NCBI GenBank assembly: GCA_965115915.1
Contig: OZ220483.1
Coordinates: forward strand, 1,612,001-1,676,000
Direction of reading: 5' to 3'
DNA length: 64,000 nucleotides
DNA from: G965115915 sp965115915
GTDB taxonomy: Bacteria > Pseudomonadota > Gammaproteobacteria > Eutrophobiales > Eutrophobiaceae
Below are positions 9,607-17,771 of the stretch, one piece after another (within the stretch, counting starts at the first letter, position 1; the number at the start of each line of letters is the position of its first letter). The position numbers and the translations under genes are program-made. Below the pieces are notes generated by a model, which did no database searches, was not told the DNA's origin, and was given only the letters and a program-made list of their open reading frames with translations.

Positions 9607-9754
9607 CGGATGCCCCGCCTGCAAGCTGTGCACATGGCTTATGCCGTTCTGTTCCAGAATGGCGACCATGTTACCGGACGATTCGCCATATCATCTTAAA
9701 CAACACACGCTCTCGGAGTATGTCCAATACTACCGGACCATATAATAAAAAGCC

Positions 9755-9760
9755 ATTATA
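9755..9760 (-). promoter_or_regulatory. Candidate -10 element for the DUF262/DUF1524 gene
   Basis: On the minus strand the sequence reads TATAAT inside an A/T-rich patch (about 9730-9775) that is unlike the rest of the region. No good -35 hexamer lies 16-18 bases upstream, so this is only a candidate; a mirror-image TATAAT also lies on the plus strand at 9741-9746. Confidence 0.3.
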
Positions 9761-9845
9761 TACAATCGTTTATGGTTTCTGCTGCCTGCGGCCAGCAACC
9801 ACTACCAGACAGGGAGTCACTTTCGAGAACAGTCCGGTCGAACCG

Positions 9846-9882
9846 CCACAGTCGCACTGTGGTGAACCCGTGCAAAGGGTTC
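9846..9882. repeat. Two adjacent perfect inverted repeats
   Basis: CCACAGT/ACTGTGG (seven-base arms, three-base loop, 9846-9862) is followed one base later by GAACCC/GGGTTC (six-base arms, seven-base loop, 9864-9882). Neither is followed by a T run, so they are not typical terminators. They sit in the roughly 380-base gene-free stretch between the divergent DUF262 gene and the ParA gene and could be protein-binding sites or part of a structured RNA. Confidence 0.6.
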
Positions 9883-9939
9883 CCCCAGGGTAGAGATATC
9901 TATATACTCAAGCTGTGACACTAGCATAGAGCAGATTCA

Positions 9940-9959
9940 CCGCGCCGTTGGCGGCGCGG
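9940..9959. repeat. Perfect GC-rich hairpin next to the parA-like start codons
   Basis: CCGCGCCG and CGGCGCGG form an eight-base-pair stem around a TTGG loop. The base after it (9960) is the A of an in-frame ATG of the ParA gene, and a possible TTG start lies in the loop. A stem here would cover the translation initiation region, which lacks a Shine-Dalgarno sequence. Confidence 0.65.
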
Positions 9960-9989
9960 ATGCCCAAGACTCCATTAACACAAAATGTC

Positions 9990-10631
9990 ATGCACACGAT
10001 AGTAGTAATGAACCCCAAAGGCGGGTGTGGCAAAAGCACGATTGCGATAAACCTGGCCGGAGCGTTTGCCGCCCGAGGCGATAGCGTTGCCCTGATGGAC
10101 TGCGACCCTCAGGCCTCCGCCGCCGGTTGGCACAGGGAACGGCCTTCAAATGCGGCTCCGATCACACTGTTACGTTGTTCGCTGGAGACATCCCGCATTG
10201 AAAAGAAAGTGGATTTTCTGGTGATTGATACGCCAGCAGGCCTGAAAAGCAAGGAGTTACGCTGCTTTCTGCGTTGTGCAGACAGTGTGCTCCTGCCGAT
10301 CCTGCCATCTCCGATGGATGTACGGGCAGCGGAACACTTGATCACCAGACTAATCAAACTGGGTAAGCTTTCACAGCGCAAAGTGCGTCTGATGACGGTA
10401 GCAAACCGGGTAAGGGAAAATACCAAGGCAGCGGTGAAACTGGCGTTCTATCTCGAGCAACTGAGCCTGCCAAAGGGGAAGAAACTGCGCTGCATCACAC
10501 TGCTGCGCCAAAGTCAGAACTACATACGCAGCGCCGAACAGGGCCTGAGCATATTCGAGTTTGCACCCACAGCCACCTGCTATGACCGGGAACAGTGGAC
10601 GCCATTACTGAAGCACTTGCGCAAGATCTGA
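9990..10631 (+). CDS. Orphan ParA/MinD-family partition ATPase
   Basis: The product has the deviant Walker A motif NPKGGCGKST right at the N-terminus, DCDPQASAAGW (Walker A'), and FLVIDTPAGL (Walker B), all standard for ParA-type ATPases that position DNA, protein clusters or organelles on the nucleoid. It is short (about 213 residues), without an N-terminal DNA-binding domain, as in small plasmid-type or orphan positioning ParAs. No parB or cargo gene is adjacent. The ATG at 9990 places the P-loop at the usual distance from the start; in-frame ATG 9960 and TTG 9948 are alternatives, and none has a good ribosome-binding site. It is convergent with hemY. Confidence 0.88.
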   Translation: MHTIVVMNPKGGCGKSTIAINLAGAFAARGDSVALMDCDPQASAAGWHRERPSNAAPITLLRCSLETSRIEKKVDFLVIDTPAGLKSKELRCFLRCADSVLLPILPSPMDVRAAEHLITRLIKLGKLSQRKVRLMTVANRVRENTKAAVKLAFYLEQLSLPKGKKLRCITLLRQSQNYIRSAEQGLSIFEFAPTATCYDREQWTPLLKHLRKI

Positions 10632-10692
10632 ACAGACTATAAGCCATCCGGGACAGCCGCGGCCCGCGATGCGCCGCATATGGCCACAGTGT

Positions 10693-11910
10693 TCAGACCG
10701 ACCCGACATATCCATCGCCTTCGGATACCAGTGCCAGGCCCTGCTCAAAATAGCGAGCTGCCTCCTGTCTGTTTCCCTCCTGCTGATATAGCCTGCCCAA
10801 CTCATAGCAGGCCTCCGGATTGGCATGGGAGGCGATGCTGTTTTCCAGATATGTCCTGGCCTTTCCCCATAACTGGCTGTGGGCCGCCAATCGCCCCAAT
10901 GAAAGCAACAATACCCAGTTTCCTTGATGCTGCCTGAGTAAGCGTTCCAGCCAACTCAACTGACGGAGCGGATGCTTCCCCCGGACCAGGCCGTACAAGC
11001 GCAGCAGACCCTGGTCAGGTTTGCGGCGAAGCGATTTTCGCAACAATGGTTCACAGTCGGCGGCATCATCTTTGCGCAAACGCTGACTGACATAGGTTTC
11101 CAGCAACCAGGAATGCCTGCGCAACCTCGCTGGCATACTGTTCCAGACCTGGTTGACAGCCTCGGACCCATGCTGCTCGCCCGCCTGCCGCAATAACCCC
11201 TCCCAGGCATTCAGTTGGCGTTCCAACAACACCCCCTGCTCCTCGCCACGCCCCCGGGACAGCCGCTTCTTGAGTTCCGGCAGCAGTTGCAATACCTGTT
11301 CCCAACGTCCCAGCCTGGAACAGGCCTCCAGCATAAGCTGTCCGATACGCACATTGCTGACACTCTCTTTTTGCAACGGAGACAAGGTTGCCAGGGCCTG
11401 CCGGTTCTGATCGTGATCGAGTTGCAACTCGGCCTGAGTAATGCCAACCAACAGACTGGCATCAGGATTGTCTCGAGTGGCACGCTCCAGATAACGCACA
11501 CTTCGCGACTCCGCCCCCCTCTGCTGCGCGGCACGGGCGGCCAGTAACAGACTGACATATGGGGTAGCACTGTTTTTCGCCGCCGTACGCAAATGCTTTT
11601 CCGCCCTCTCCCAGTCGCGTTCCATCAACGAAGCCAGCCCCAGACTCAGATGTTTTTCCGCCAGCCGCAACCTGCGCTGGCGCAGGGTCCGGTGTGCATC
11701 CATCGGCAACCGGTTGATACGTATTATCGTGCGCAACAAAACATACAGCACGGACAACACCACGCCAAAAGCACACACGAAGAACAACATTGACATCGTT
11801 ATCAGATATTCCCCGACCTGCAACATGACATAACCGTCGCTGGAATCAGCGACAAAGGCGAGCATCACACCACCCAGTAGAATGAACAGTATGACTAGCA
11901 GTGTACGCAT
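10693..11910 (-). CDS. hemY: HemY, inner-membrane TPR protein of the hem operon
   Basis: A 405-residue protein with two N-terminal transmembrane helices (about residues 2-22 and 40-63) followed by the HemY_N domain (RINRLPMDAHRTLRQRRLRLAEKHLSLGL) and tetratricopeptide repeats to the C-terminus (LGRLAAHSQLWGKARTYLENSI and YELGRLYQQEGNRQEAARYFEQGL). It is the proteobacterial HemY of the hemCDXY operon, linked to tetrapyrrole synthesis, not the protoporphyrinogen oxidase of the same name. It lies 102 bases downstream of hemX. Confidence 0.93.
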   Translation of the reverse strand: MRTLLVILFILLGGVMLAFVADSSDGYVMLQVGEYLITMSMLFFVCAFGVVLSVLYVLLRTIIRINRLPMDAHRTLRQRRLRLAEKHLSLGLASLMERDWERAEKHLRTAAKNSATPYVSLLLAARAAQQRGAESRSVRYLERATRDNPDASLLVGITQAELQLDHDQNRQALATLSPLQKESVSNVRIGQLMLEACSRLGRWEQVLQLLPELKKRLSRGRGEEQGVLLERQLNAWEGLLRQAGEQHGSEAVNQVWNSMPARLRRHSWLLETYVSQRLRKDDAADCEPLLRKSLRRKPDQGLLRLYGLVRGKHPLRQLSWLERLLRQHQGNWVLLLSLGRLAAHSQLWGKARTYLENSIASHANPEACYELGRLYQQEGNRQEAARYFEQGLALVSEGDGYVGSV

Positions 11911-12012
11911 CGTATCTTTCTTTAGCGATTCGTCAGACGATGGACGCCGGTTGGCAAAACCGGTATCAGTGCCGGTATGACGGAAACCCGGTTTGACAGG
12001 GAAAGCATCCGG

Positions 12013-13068
12013 CTACCGCATTTCAGCCCTGGAACGTAGAACAAGTTCGTGCAGAGTATCCAGTGCGGAACCAGGATCGGGCATTGGTGGCCTGAGTTCC
12101 AGCAGACGCATCCGTATCAACGCATCCTGCAGGCTGCTCACCATTTTATCAGTCGGGTCAAAATGCTCCTCCAGTAAGGCCATGATCAAATCAATACTGC
12201 CTCGAAAACTGTTGGTATCTCTGTTCAGCACCGCCAGCCTGGCGTTACCCAGCTCCTGTTTCAAACGCTCACGCAGACGTTTCTTTTCTCCTTCCAACAG
12301 CGGATTGGCAGTTCCAATACGCTGTATCGATATCAATGCGGCGACCTCGTCCCAAATCATGGACAACAGGGAACCCTTTCGCGGTTCATCCGACTGAGGT
12401 TCAGACACCTGCAACATGCCGGTTTTCAGGCTGAACTGTTCCACCTTTGATACCGTGCCCTGCAAATACAATGAGAGTCCACCGATGTCAACCGGGTTCA
12501 ACCTGCCCAACAGCGCCACGTCCTCGAGTATCTTCTCCCGCACTGGCTGTAGCCCGGGGAGCGCAAGCCCCTGCAGACGTTCATGCGCCATGGACAATGC
12601 CTCTCTAGCCAGTTCCGGATCATGGCCAATCATGGCATGGTACTGTGCAAGACGGAGCAGATGCATCGACTCTATCAGAAAATGATCCGGTGCCGGTGCC
12701 GCTGCCGCCCCCACATCAACACCTTCCAGTATGTCGCGCAGTTGCCCCTGAGTGGAATGGAGATGCTCGATATCCCGCCGGGCCTGTTCGCTCGCCTGCT
12801 GCAGTTCCATCAACATGCGCTCCAATTCCACCGAACGTACCCTGGCACTATCCTCGGCATGCCGGGCCAGTTGCATCGCCTCTGCTATGCCCGACTTCAG
12901 AGCCATATGTGTTTCTCGTATGTTCCATAAAGTGAAAAAAAACATCGCGAATATCAGCACCCACCATACCAGCATGAACAGACGGTACTGCCTGTCCGAG
13001 CACCGCAGGTACCATGGTCGCGAATCCCTCGGCAAGCTGGTCGTCTTCTCATTATCCGTGTCAGTCAT
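12013..13068 (-). CDS. hemX: HemX, membrane-anchored uroporphyrinogen III methyltransferase-like protein
   Basis: A 351-residue HemX-family protein with a single transmembrane helix (about residues 30-50, LFMLVWWVLIFAMFFFTLW), a coiled-coil region (about 55-115) and a C-terminal helical domain with LLRLAQYHAMIGHDPELAREAL. Despite its historic name it lacks the tetrapyrrole-methylase motifs; its role is probably structural, helping organise haem-pathway enzymes. Its start overlaps the hemD stop by four bases (13065-13068), showing translational coupling. Confidence 0.92.
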   Translation of the reverse strand: MTDTDNEKTTSLPRDSRPWYLRCSDRQYRLFMLVWWVLIFAMFFFTLWNIRETHMALKSGIAEAMQLARHAEDSARVRSVELERMLMELQQASEQARRDIEHLHSTQGQLRDILEGVDVGAAAAPAPDHFLIESMHLLRLAQYHAMIGHDPELAREALSMAHERLQGLALPGLQPVREKILEDVALLGRLNPVDIGGLSLYLQGTVSKVEQFSLKTGMLQVSEPQSDEPRKGSLLSMIWDEVAALISIQRIGTANPLLEGEKKRLRERLKQELGNARLAVLNRDTNSFRGSIDLIMALLEEHFDPTDKMVSSLQDALIRMRLLELRPPMPDPGSALDTLHELVLRSRAEMR

Positions 13069-13850
13069 GGGAACAGTTCTCCATATGTGTCGCTCAGTGC
13101 CTGTATGAAACCCTCATCCGACGTGCTTTTGGCCAACAGGATAGTGCCGCTGTAGCCGAGTTCACGCGCCCTTTCCGCGCCACGCCTGCCAAACACCACC
13201 AACGTTGTCTGCAACAAGTGTGGGCGCACATCCGGCGGAGTGAATTCTAACAGATTTTCCAGGCCTTCATTGCTGCTTACCAATATCGCGTCCGGCTGCT
13301 GCCGCCATAGCTGGCGCAGCCGGGAATCGGGATAGTATGGCAGGATACGCCGATAGACCTCTATACAATCCACCTGTGCACCGCGTTTCACCAGGGTATG
13401 CACAAGCAGCGTCCTTCCGTTTCTACCCTTGATGATAACAAGTCGCTTGCCACGGACGCGCCGCTCCTGCAATTCCGGAATGCGCAACAGGGCCTCACTG
13501 TTTGCCCGCGACCCGGCACATCGCACATTCCCGTAGCCATGTGCCTCCAATTTCCTGGCGGTCCCCGCGCCAATACCCAGCAGTACCGGCAAAGGCCCCT
13601 CCACAGCAACAAGTAAAGGCAGACCATGGATGACCGCATTCGGGCTACAGAAAATGATCATGTCAGCGGCAGCCAACTGGCTGCCAAATATGGAACCTCG
13701 CACCGGAACAGGCTCTATCAGCAGGGCGGGAAGCGCTATCGCCGTACCTCCCTCGGCCTCTATCATCCTGCACAAGGCATCGCCCTGCCCCGGGGGACGG
13801 GTCACCACGATGATCCTGTCTTGCAGCGGCAACCGTTCACTGACACTCAT
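13065..13850 (-). CDS. hemD: Uroporphyrinogen-III synthase
   Basis: HemD cyclises hydroxymethylbilane with inversion of ring D to make uroporphyrinogen III. The 261-residue protein shows the family pattern: RIIVVTRPPGQGD at the N-terminus, ADMIIFCSPNAV, GIGAGTARKLEAHGY and, in the second domain, DAILVSSNEGLENLLEF followed by VVFGRRGAERARELGY. HemD proteins are poorly conserved, so assignment also rests on position: the start overlaps the hemC stop by four bases, and hemX follows. Confidence 0.93.
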   Translation of the reverse strand: MSVSERLPLQDRIIVVTRPPGQGDALCRMIEAEGGTAIALPALLIEPVPVRGSIFGSQLAAADMIIFCSPNAVIHGLPLLVAVEGPLPVLLGIGAGTARKLEAHGYGNVRCAGSRANSEALLRIPELQERRVRGKRLVIIKGRNGRTLLVHTLVKRGAQVDCIEVYRRILPYYPDSRLRQLWRQQPDAILVSSNEGLENLLEFTPPDVRPHLLQTTLVVFGRRGAERARELGYSGTILLAKSTSDEGFIQALSDTYGELFP

Positions 13851-14788
13851 TGCAAAGTCCGCAAAATCTCTTGCAGAATCCGGTCCGCCCCACTGTTCAG
13901 CAGTTCCACCCCCAACGCCTTGCCAAGTTCGGCGGCGGAGGCCGCGGGGCCTTCAATTCGACTATGCAGCAGCTCTTTGCCATCTACGCTGGAGACCATC
14001 CCGTCAAGACACAATATCGCCTCTGCCTGATAACTCGCATACCCCGCTATGGGCAGTTGGCAACTTCCATACAAGGTCTGGCTGAAATTGCGTTCGGCCA
14101 GCACACAGGCACCGGTACTGGCATCGTGCAAAGGGGCAATCAATTCCCGTGTCTGCATATCATCAACACGACATTCTATACCGATGGCTCCCTGGCCCGG
14201 GGCAGGAAGAAATTCGGCCGGCGACAGTGCGCTGGTGGCTCGATGTTCCAGTCCCAGCCGCTGAAGACCAGCCATCGCCAGTATGATGGCAGCATAATCC
14301 CCGGCATCAAGCCGCTGCAACCGCGTTCCCACGTTACCGCGCAACACCGGAACCTGCAGATCCGGGCGCAATGCCAACAACTGGCTTTTACGGCGCAAGC
14401 TGGAAGTGCCTACACGCGCCTCCTGCGGCAGTTCCTGGATGCTGTTTGCGCTATCACAGACAAAGGCGTCACGGGCATCACCGCGTGGCAGGATCACTGA
14501 AAGTTCAAGTCCCGGTGGCAGTTCTGCGGCAACATCCTTCATCGAGTGCACGGCAATATCCGCCCGTTTATCCAACAGCAACGCTTCCAGTTCCTTGATG
14601 AACAAGCCCTTGCCACCAATGGTGGCCAGCGGTGTTTCCAGCATGCGATCCCCCGCAGTCTGTATCGCCAGAATGTCCGTACGCAAATCCGGGTACCTGC
14701 GCATCAACAGGGTCTGGACATACCTTGCCTGCCATAATGCCAACGGGCTTTTTCGGGTAACGATACCCAACTGATTTTTGCTATTCAT
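13847..14788 (-). CDS. hemC: Porphobilinogen deaminase (hydroxymethylbilane synthase)
   Basis: HemC joins four porphobilinogen molecules into hydroxymethylbilane in haem and sirohaem synthesis. The 313-residue protein begins with TRKSPLALWQARYV and contains KGLFIKELEALLLDKRADIAVHSMKDVA, GTSSLRRKSQL and ACVLAERNF; the cysteine in YGSCQLPIAGYA is the dipyrromethane cofactor attachment site. It is first in hemCDXY and divergent from gshB, with a 52-base gap. Confidence 0.96.
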   Translation of the reverse strand: MNSKNQLGIVTRKSPLALWQARYVQTLLMRRYPDLRTDILAIQTAGDRMLETPLATIGGKGLFIKELEALLLDKRADIAVHSMKDVAAELPPGLELSVILPRGDARDAFVCDSANSIQELPQEARVGTSSLRRKSQLLALRPDLQVPVLRGNVGTRLQRLDAGDYAAIILAMAGLQRLGLEHRATSALSPAEFLPAPGQGAIGIECRVDDMQTRELIAPLHDASTGACVLAERNFSQTLYGSCQLPIAGYASYQAEAILCLDGMVSSVDGKELLHSRIEGPAASAAELGKALGVELLNSGADRILQEILRTLQ

Positions 14789-14792
14789 TTCG

Positions 14793-14810
14793 TGTACACT
14801 TCAGTGTCCA
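14793..14810. promoter_or_regulatory. Operator-like inverted repeat between hemC and gshB
   Basis: TGTACACT-TC-AGTGTCCA is an 18-base near-perfect inverted repeat (seven of eight positions pair) placed in the 52-base gap between the divergent hemC and gshB start codons. Such a site could serve a dimeric regulator controlling both genes; no known regulator consensus is assigned. Confidence 0.4.
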
Positions 14811-14840
14811 GGATTGGCTTTTGCGCAGATGCGCCGCACG

Positions 14841-15776
14841 ATGAAACTTGGCATAGTCATGGATCCCATCGCCGGGATCAATCCCCAAAAAGACAGTTCA
14901 CTGGCCATGCTGCTGGCAGCCGCAGCCAGGGGCTGGGAAACATATTACATGGAACCGGGGGATTTGTTCCTGCGGGGGGCAATACTGCATACCCGCACCC
15001 GCAGGATCGAGGTCCAGGATAAACCGCAAGCCTGGTATCGCCTGGCTGAAGCCCGGACCGTCGAATCCGGTTTTTTTGACTGCATACTGATGCGCAAGGA
15101 CCCGCCCGTAAATATCGCTTATATTCATGCCACATGGCTGCTCGAGCAAAGCGAAGCTCCGGTGTTCAATGATCCTGCAGGACTCCGGGAGATCAACGAA
15201 AAACTCTTCATCACCCGTTTCCCGGATTGTATCTGCCCCTGTCTGGTAAGCAGTGAACAGGAATCCATCCTCGATTTTGTACAGCAGCATGGGGAAGTTG
15301 TATTGAAACCACTGGACTCCATGGGTGGTGAAGGCGTGTTTCGAAGCCACTCCGAAGATGACAATCTGCGCGTGATTATCGAAACCCTGAGCGCTCATGG
15401 GACCCGTCACATCATGGTACAGCAATATATCCCGGAGATCCGTGATGGTGACAAGCGCATCCTGCTAATAGACGGAGAACCCGTGCCATTCTCTCTTGCC
15501 CGGGTACCAGCCAGGAACGACTTTCGTGGCAATCTGGTCAAAGGGGCCCATGGTGAAGGACGGGAACTGGGCAAGCGTGACCGGCAGATCTGCGACCGGG
15601 TCGGAAAAACCCTGAGCCGGATGAATATCCTGTTTTGCGGGCTCGACGTCATCGGGGATTTTCTGACCGAGATCAACGTTACCAGCCCTACCGGAATACG
15701 CGAGCTTGATGCCCATTTTGATCTGGATATTGGAGACAGGCTGATGGACGCGATCCTGTCCAAACAACGGCGATAA
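14841..15776 (+). CDS. gshB: Glutathione synthetase
   Basis: GshB condenses gamma-glutamylcysteine with glycine using ATP. The product (311 residues from the ATG at 14841) has the family start MKLGIVMDPIAGINPQKDSS, the ATP-grasp elements VVLKPLDSMGGEGVFR and VQQYIPEIRDGDKRILLIDG, and EINVTSPTGIREL, which binds metal and substrate near the C-terminus. The following tonB-like and ruvX-pyrR-pyrB genes are the usual downstream neighbours in Pseudomonas-like gammaproteobacteria; yqgE, usually between tonB and ruvX, is absent. Confidence 0.96.
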   Translation: MKLGIVMDPIAGINPQKDSSLAMLLAAAARGWETYYMEPGDLFLRGAILHTRTRRIEVQDKPQAWYRLAEARTVESGFFDCILMRKDPPVNIAYIHATWLLEQSEAPVFNDPAGLREINEKLFITRFPDCICPCLVSSEQESILDFVQQHGEVVLKPLDSMGGEGVFRSHSEDDNLRVIIETLSAHGTRHIMVQQYIPEIRDGDKRILLIDGEPVPFSLARVPARNDFRGNLVKGAHGEGRELGKRDRQICDRVGKTLSRMNILFCGLDVIGDFLTEINVTSPTGIRELDAHFDLDIGDRLMDAILSKQRR

Positions 15777-15780
15777 CGCA

Positions 15781-16839
15781 TTGGTCTCAACAACTGAAAC
15801 GCCAGTTCCGGTTATCACGGAGATCGACCCGCAGAGCAGGTTTTCTCTGACCCTCTGTCTGTCGATCATCTTCCATGCACTGCTAATCCTCGGCATATCT
15901 TTTGTCCCGGAAGAGCCGCAACAAAGCTATTACGAGACACTTGAAGTCACCATGGTGCAAATGCAGAGCGAGGCCCCAAAAAAAGCGGACCTGCTGGCAC
16001 AGGCCAATCTTGAAGGCGGCGGCGCAGAAGAAGAGATACGGCACGCCGCCGACCCACAGGCAAAACCTCTGCTGGCAGAGGAACCACAGCCGCCCAGCCC
16101 GGAGACCCCGCCGGAGCCCGTGCCGACAGTCACACCACCGATACCGGAATCCGTACCGGAACCGCAACCCGAGATGGTCGAAGAGAAGGCAGTACCACCG
16201 CAACCCGAAGAAGTCGCAGTACAGGAAAGCACACAGACCCCTGAAAACAGCCAACCGGAAAGCGAGAGGTTGCTGAGCACCACGGAGGAAAATCCGGAAC
16301 ATCAGGTTGAAAAACAGCCAGTGGCACAGGAAAAACCGGCCGAAAAACAAGCGACAGCCACCAGTCCACCCAAACCTGAAAAAAAACGGCGGGCCAGGAT
16401 CTCTGCTACCGAACTGCTTAGCAACAGCTTCCGCATCGCTTCGCTCAACGCCGAACTCAGAAGAAAGATGGAAGCAAAGGCGAAACGTCCGCGCCGAAAA
16501 TTCATATCCGCCAGCACCCATCAGTATGACTATGCAGCCTACATGGCTCAATGGCGTTCCAAGGTCGAGCGCATCGGGAATCTGAACTACCCGGAAGAGG
16601 CGCGGCGCAAGGGCATAGCCGGCACACTGATGCTGGATGTGGCCCTGAATCCGGATGGCACGGTCAACAGCGTCTCCATACGCCGCTCTTCCGGCAACAG
16701 CATGCTGGACAATGCCGCGATCCGCATCGTGCGGCTGGCAGCCCCTTATTCACCTTTTCCTGAGAATATCCGCCGGGAGACCGATATCCTGCATATCATC
16801 CGGAGCTGGAAATTCGTCAATAACCAGTTTACACAGTGA
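15781..16839 (+). CDS. TonB-family energy transducer/periplasmic protein
   Basis: A 352-residue TonB-like protein: an N-terminal membrane anchor (about residues 22-42, FSLTLCLSIIFHALLILGISF), a long Pro/Glu-rich periplasmic spacer (about 85-200, many PEP, EPQP and EKQP runs) and a C-terminal TonB_C domain with NYPEEARRKGIAGTLMLDVALN and a final YSPFPENIRRETDILHIIRSWKF. It probably couples the proton-motive force to an outer-membrane receptor, like TonB2 encoded at this position in Pseudomonas. A TTG start at 15781 is required to include the membrane anchor; no strong ribosome-binding site precedes it, four bases after gshB. Confidence 0.88.
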   Translation: MVSTTETPVPVITEIDPQSRFSLTLCLSIIFHALLILGISFVPEEPQQSYYETLEVTMVQMQSEAPKKADLLAQANLEGGGAEEEIRHAADPQAKPLLAEEPQPPSPETPPEPVPTVTPPIPESVPEPQPEMVEEKAVPPQPEEVAVQESTQTPENSQPESERLLSTTEENPEHQVEKQPVAQEKPAEKQATATSPPKPEKKRRARISATELLSNSFRIASLNAELRRKMEAKAKRPRRKFISASTHQYDYAAYMAQWRSKVERIGNLNYPEEARRKGIAGTLMLDVALNPDGTVNSVSIRRSSGNSMLDNAAIRIVRLAAPYSPFPENIRRETDILHIIRSWKFVNNQFTQ

Positions 16840-16851
16840 TATTATCGGCTC

Positions 16852-17265
16852 ATGGCAACGAACGAAGAGACTGTGCTGGGTTTTGACTATGGCCAGAAAC
16901 GCATAGGCGTCGCGGTTGGACAATCCGTGACCAATACCGCAACACCACTAACTACAGTGGCTGTACACAACCACAGACCGGACTGGAAGGCCATAGATGC
17001 CCTGGTCAAGGAATGGCAACCACTGCGGTTTGTGATCGGCTGGCCGTTGAATATGGATGGCAGCCGTCAACAGATGACCGCCAATGCGGAACGTTTCCTG
17101 CGTCAACTCGTTGCACGTTACAATGTTCCAGCGGAACTGGCAGATGAACGTCTGAGCACGATCGCTGCCAGGGAACGGGCCGGCAGGTCACAGATGCTGG
17201 ACCCGGTGGCAGCACAAATCATTGTTGAAACTTTTTTTGCACAAAGTCGGCACGAGCAAAAATGA
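16852..17265 (+). CDS. ruvX: RuvX (YqgF) Holliday-junction resolvase-like nuclease
   Basis: The 137-residue protein has the RNase H-like fold signatures of YqgF: LGFDYGQKRIGVAVGQ (first catalytic Asp), FVIGWPLNMDGS, and DERLSTIAARE followed by PVAAQIIVETF (second acidic site). It functions in 16S/23S pre-rRNA 5' end processing and is also considered a Holliday-junction resolvase. The stop overlaps the pyrR start (ATGA), so both are translationally coupled. Confidence 0.95.
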   Translation: MATNEETVLGFDYGQKRIGVAVGQSVTNTATPLTTVAVHNHRPDWKAIDALVKEWQPLRFVIGWPLNMDGSRQQMTANAERFLRQLVARYNVPAELADERLSTIAARERAGRSQMLDPVAAQIIVETFFAQSRHEQK

Positions 17266-17771
17266 AAGAAATACCGGACACCGAACGCATGCTGGCGAAT
17301 ATCGAGCAGGGTTTACGCTCGATGATAGATACTGCCGGATTGCAACAGGTGCTGATGATTGGCATTCACACCGGAGGGTATAGAGTAGCAGGCATGCTGC
17401 ACACTCGTCTGGCTCTGCGCTCCCCGCTGGCAGGCCTGGATATCACCTTCTATCGTGATGACTTCAGTCGCATCGGGATGAATCCGAAAGTGATCCCCAG
17501 CGATCTGCCGGTCGATGTTGATGACAGACACATTGTCCTGGTGGATGATGTGCTACATACCGGACGCACGGTACGCGCAGCGATGAACGAGATATTTGAT
17601 TACGGGAGGCCGGCTTCCATCAACCTGGTAGTGCTGGTGGAACGTGATCGCAGGGAACTGCCTATACAGGCGGATATCGCAGGCGCACGGATGGAACTGC
17701 ACCCGAATGAATACCTGAAGCTGGAAGACAAAAAAAACCTGTCCCTGAAAAAAATCCGCAGGACGGAATGA
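17262..17771 (+). CDS. pyrR: PyrR, bifunctional pyrimidine regulator/uracil phosphoribosyltransferase
   Basis: A 169-residue type-I phosphoribosyltransferase with the PRPP loop HIVLVDDVLHTGRTVRAAM (about residues 88-106) and the PyrR features IGIHTGGYRVA and FYRDDFSR. In Gram-positives PyrR attenuates pyr transcription by binding mRNA; in Pseudomonas-type organisms its regulatory role at this locus is less clear. It overlaps ruvX and pyrB by four bases on either side, leaving no leader for attenuation directly before pyrB. Confidence 0.95.
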   Translation: MKEIPDTERMLANIEQGLRSMIDTAGLQQVLMIGIHTGGYRVAGMLHTRLALRSPLAGLDITFYRDDFSRIGMNPKVIPSDLPVDVDDRHIVLVDDVLHTGRTVRAAMNEIFDYGRPASINLVVLVERDRRELPIQADIAGARMELHPNEYLKLEDKKNLSLKKIRRTE

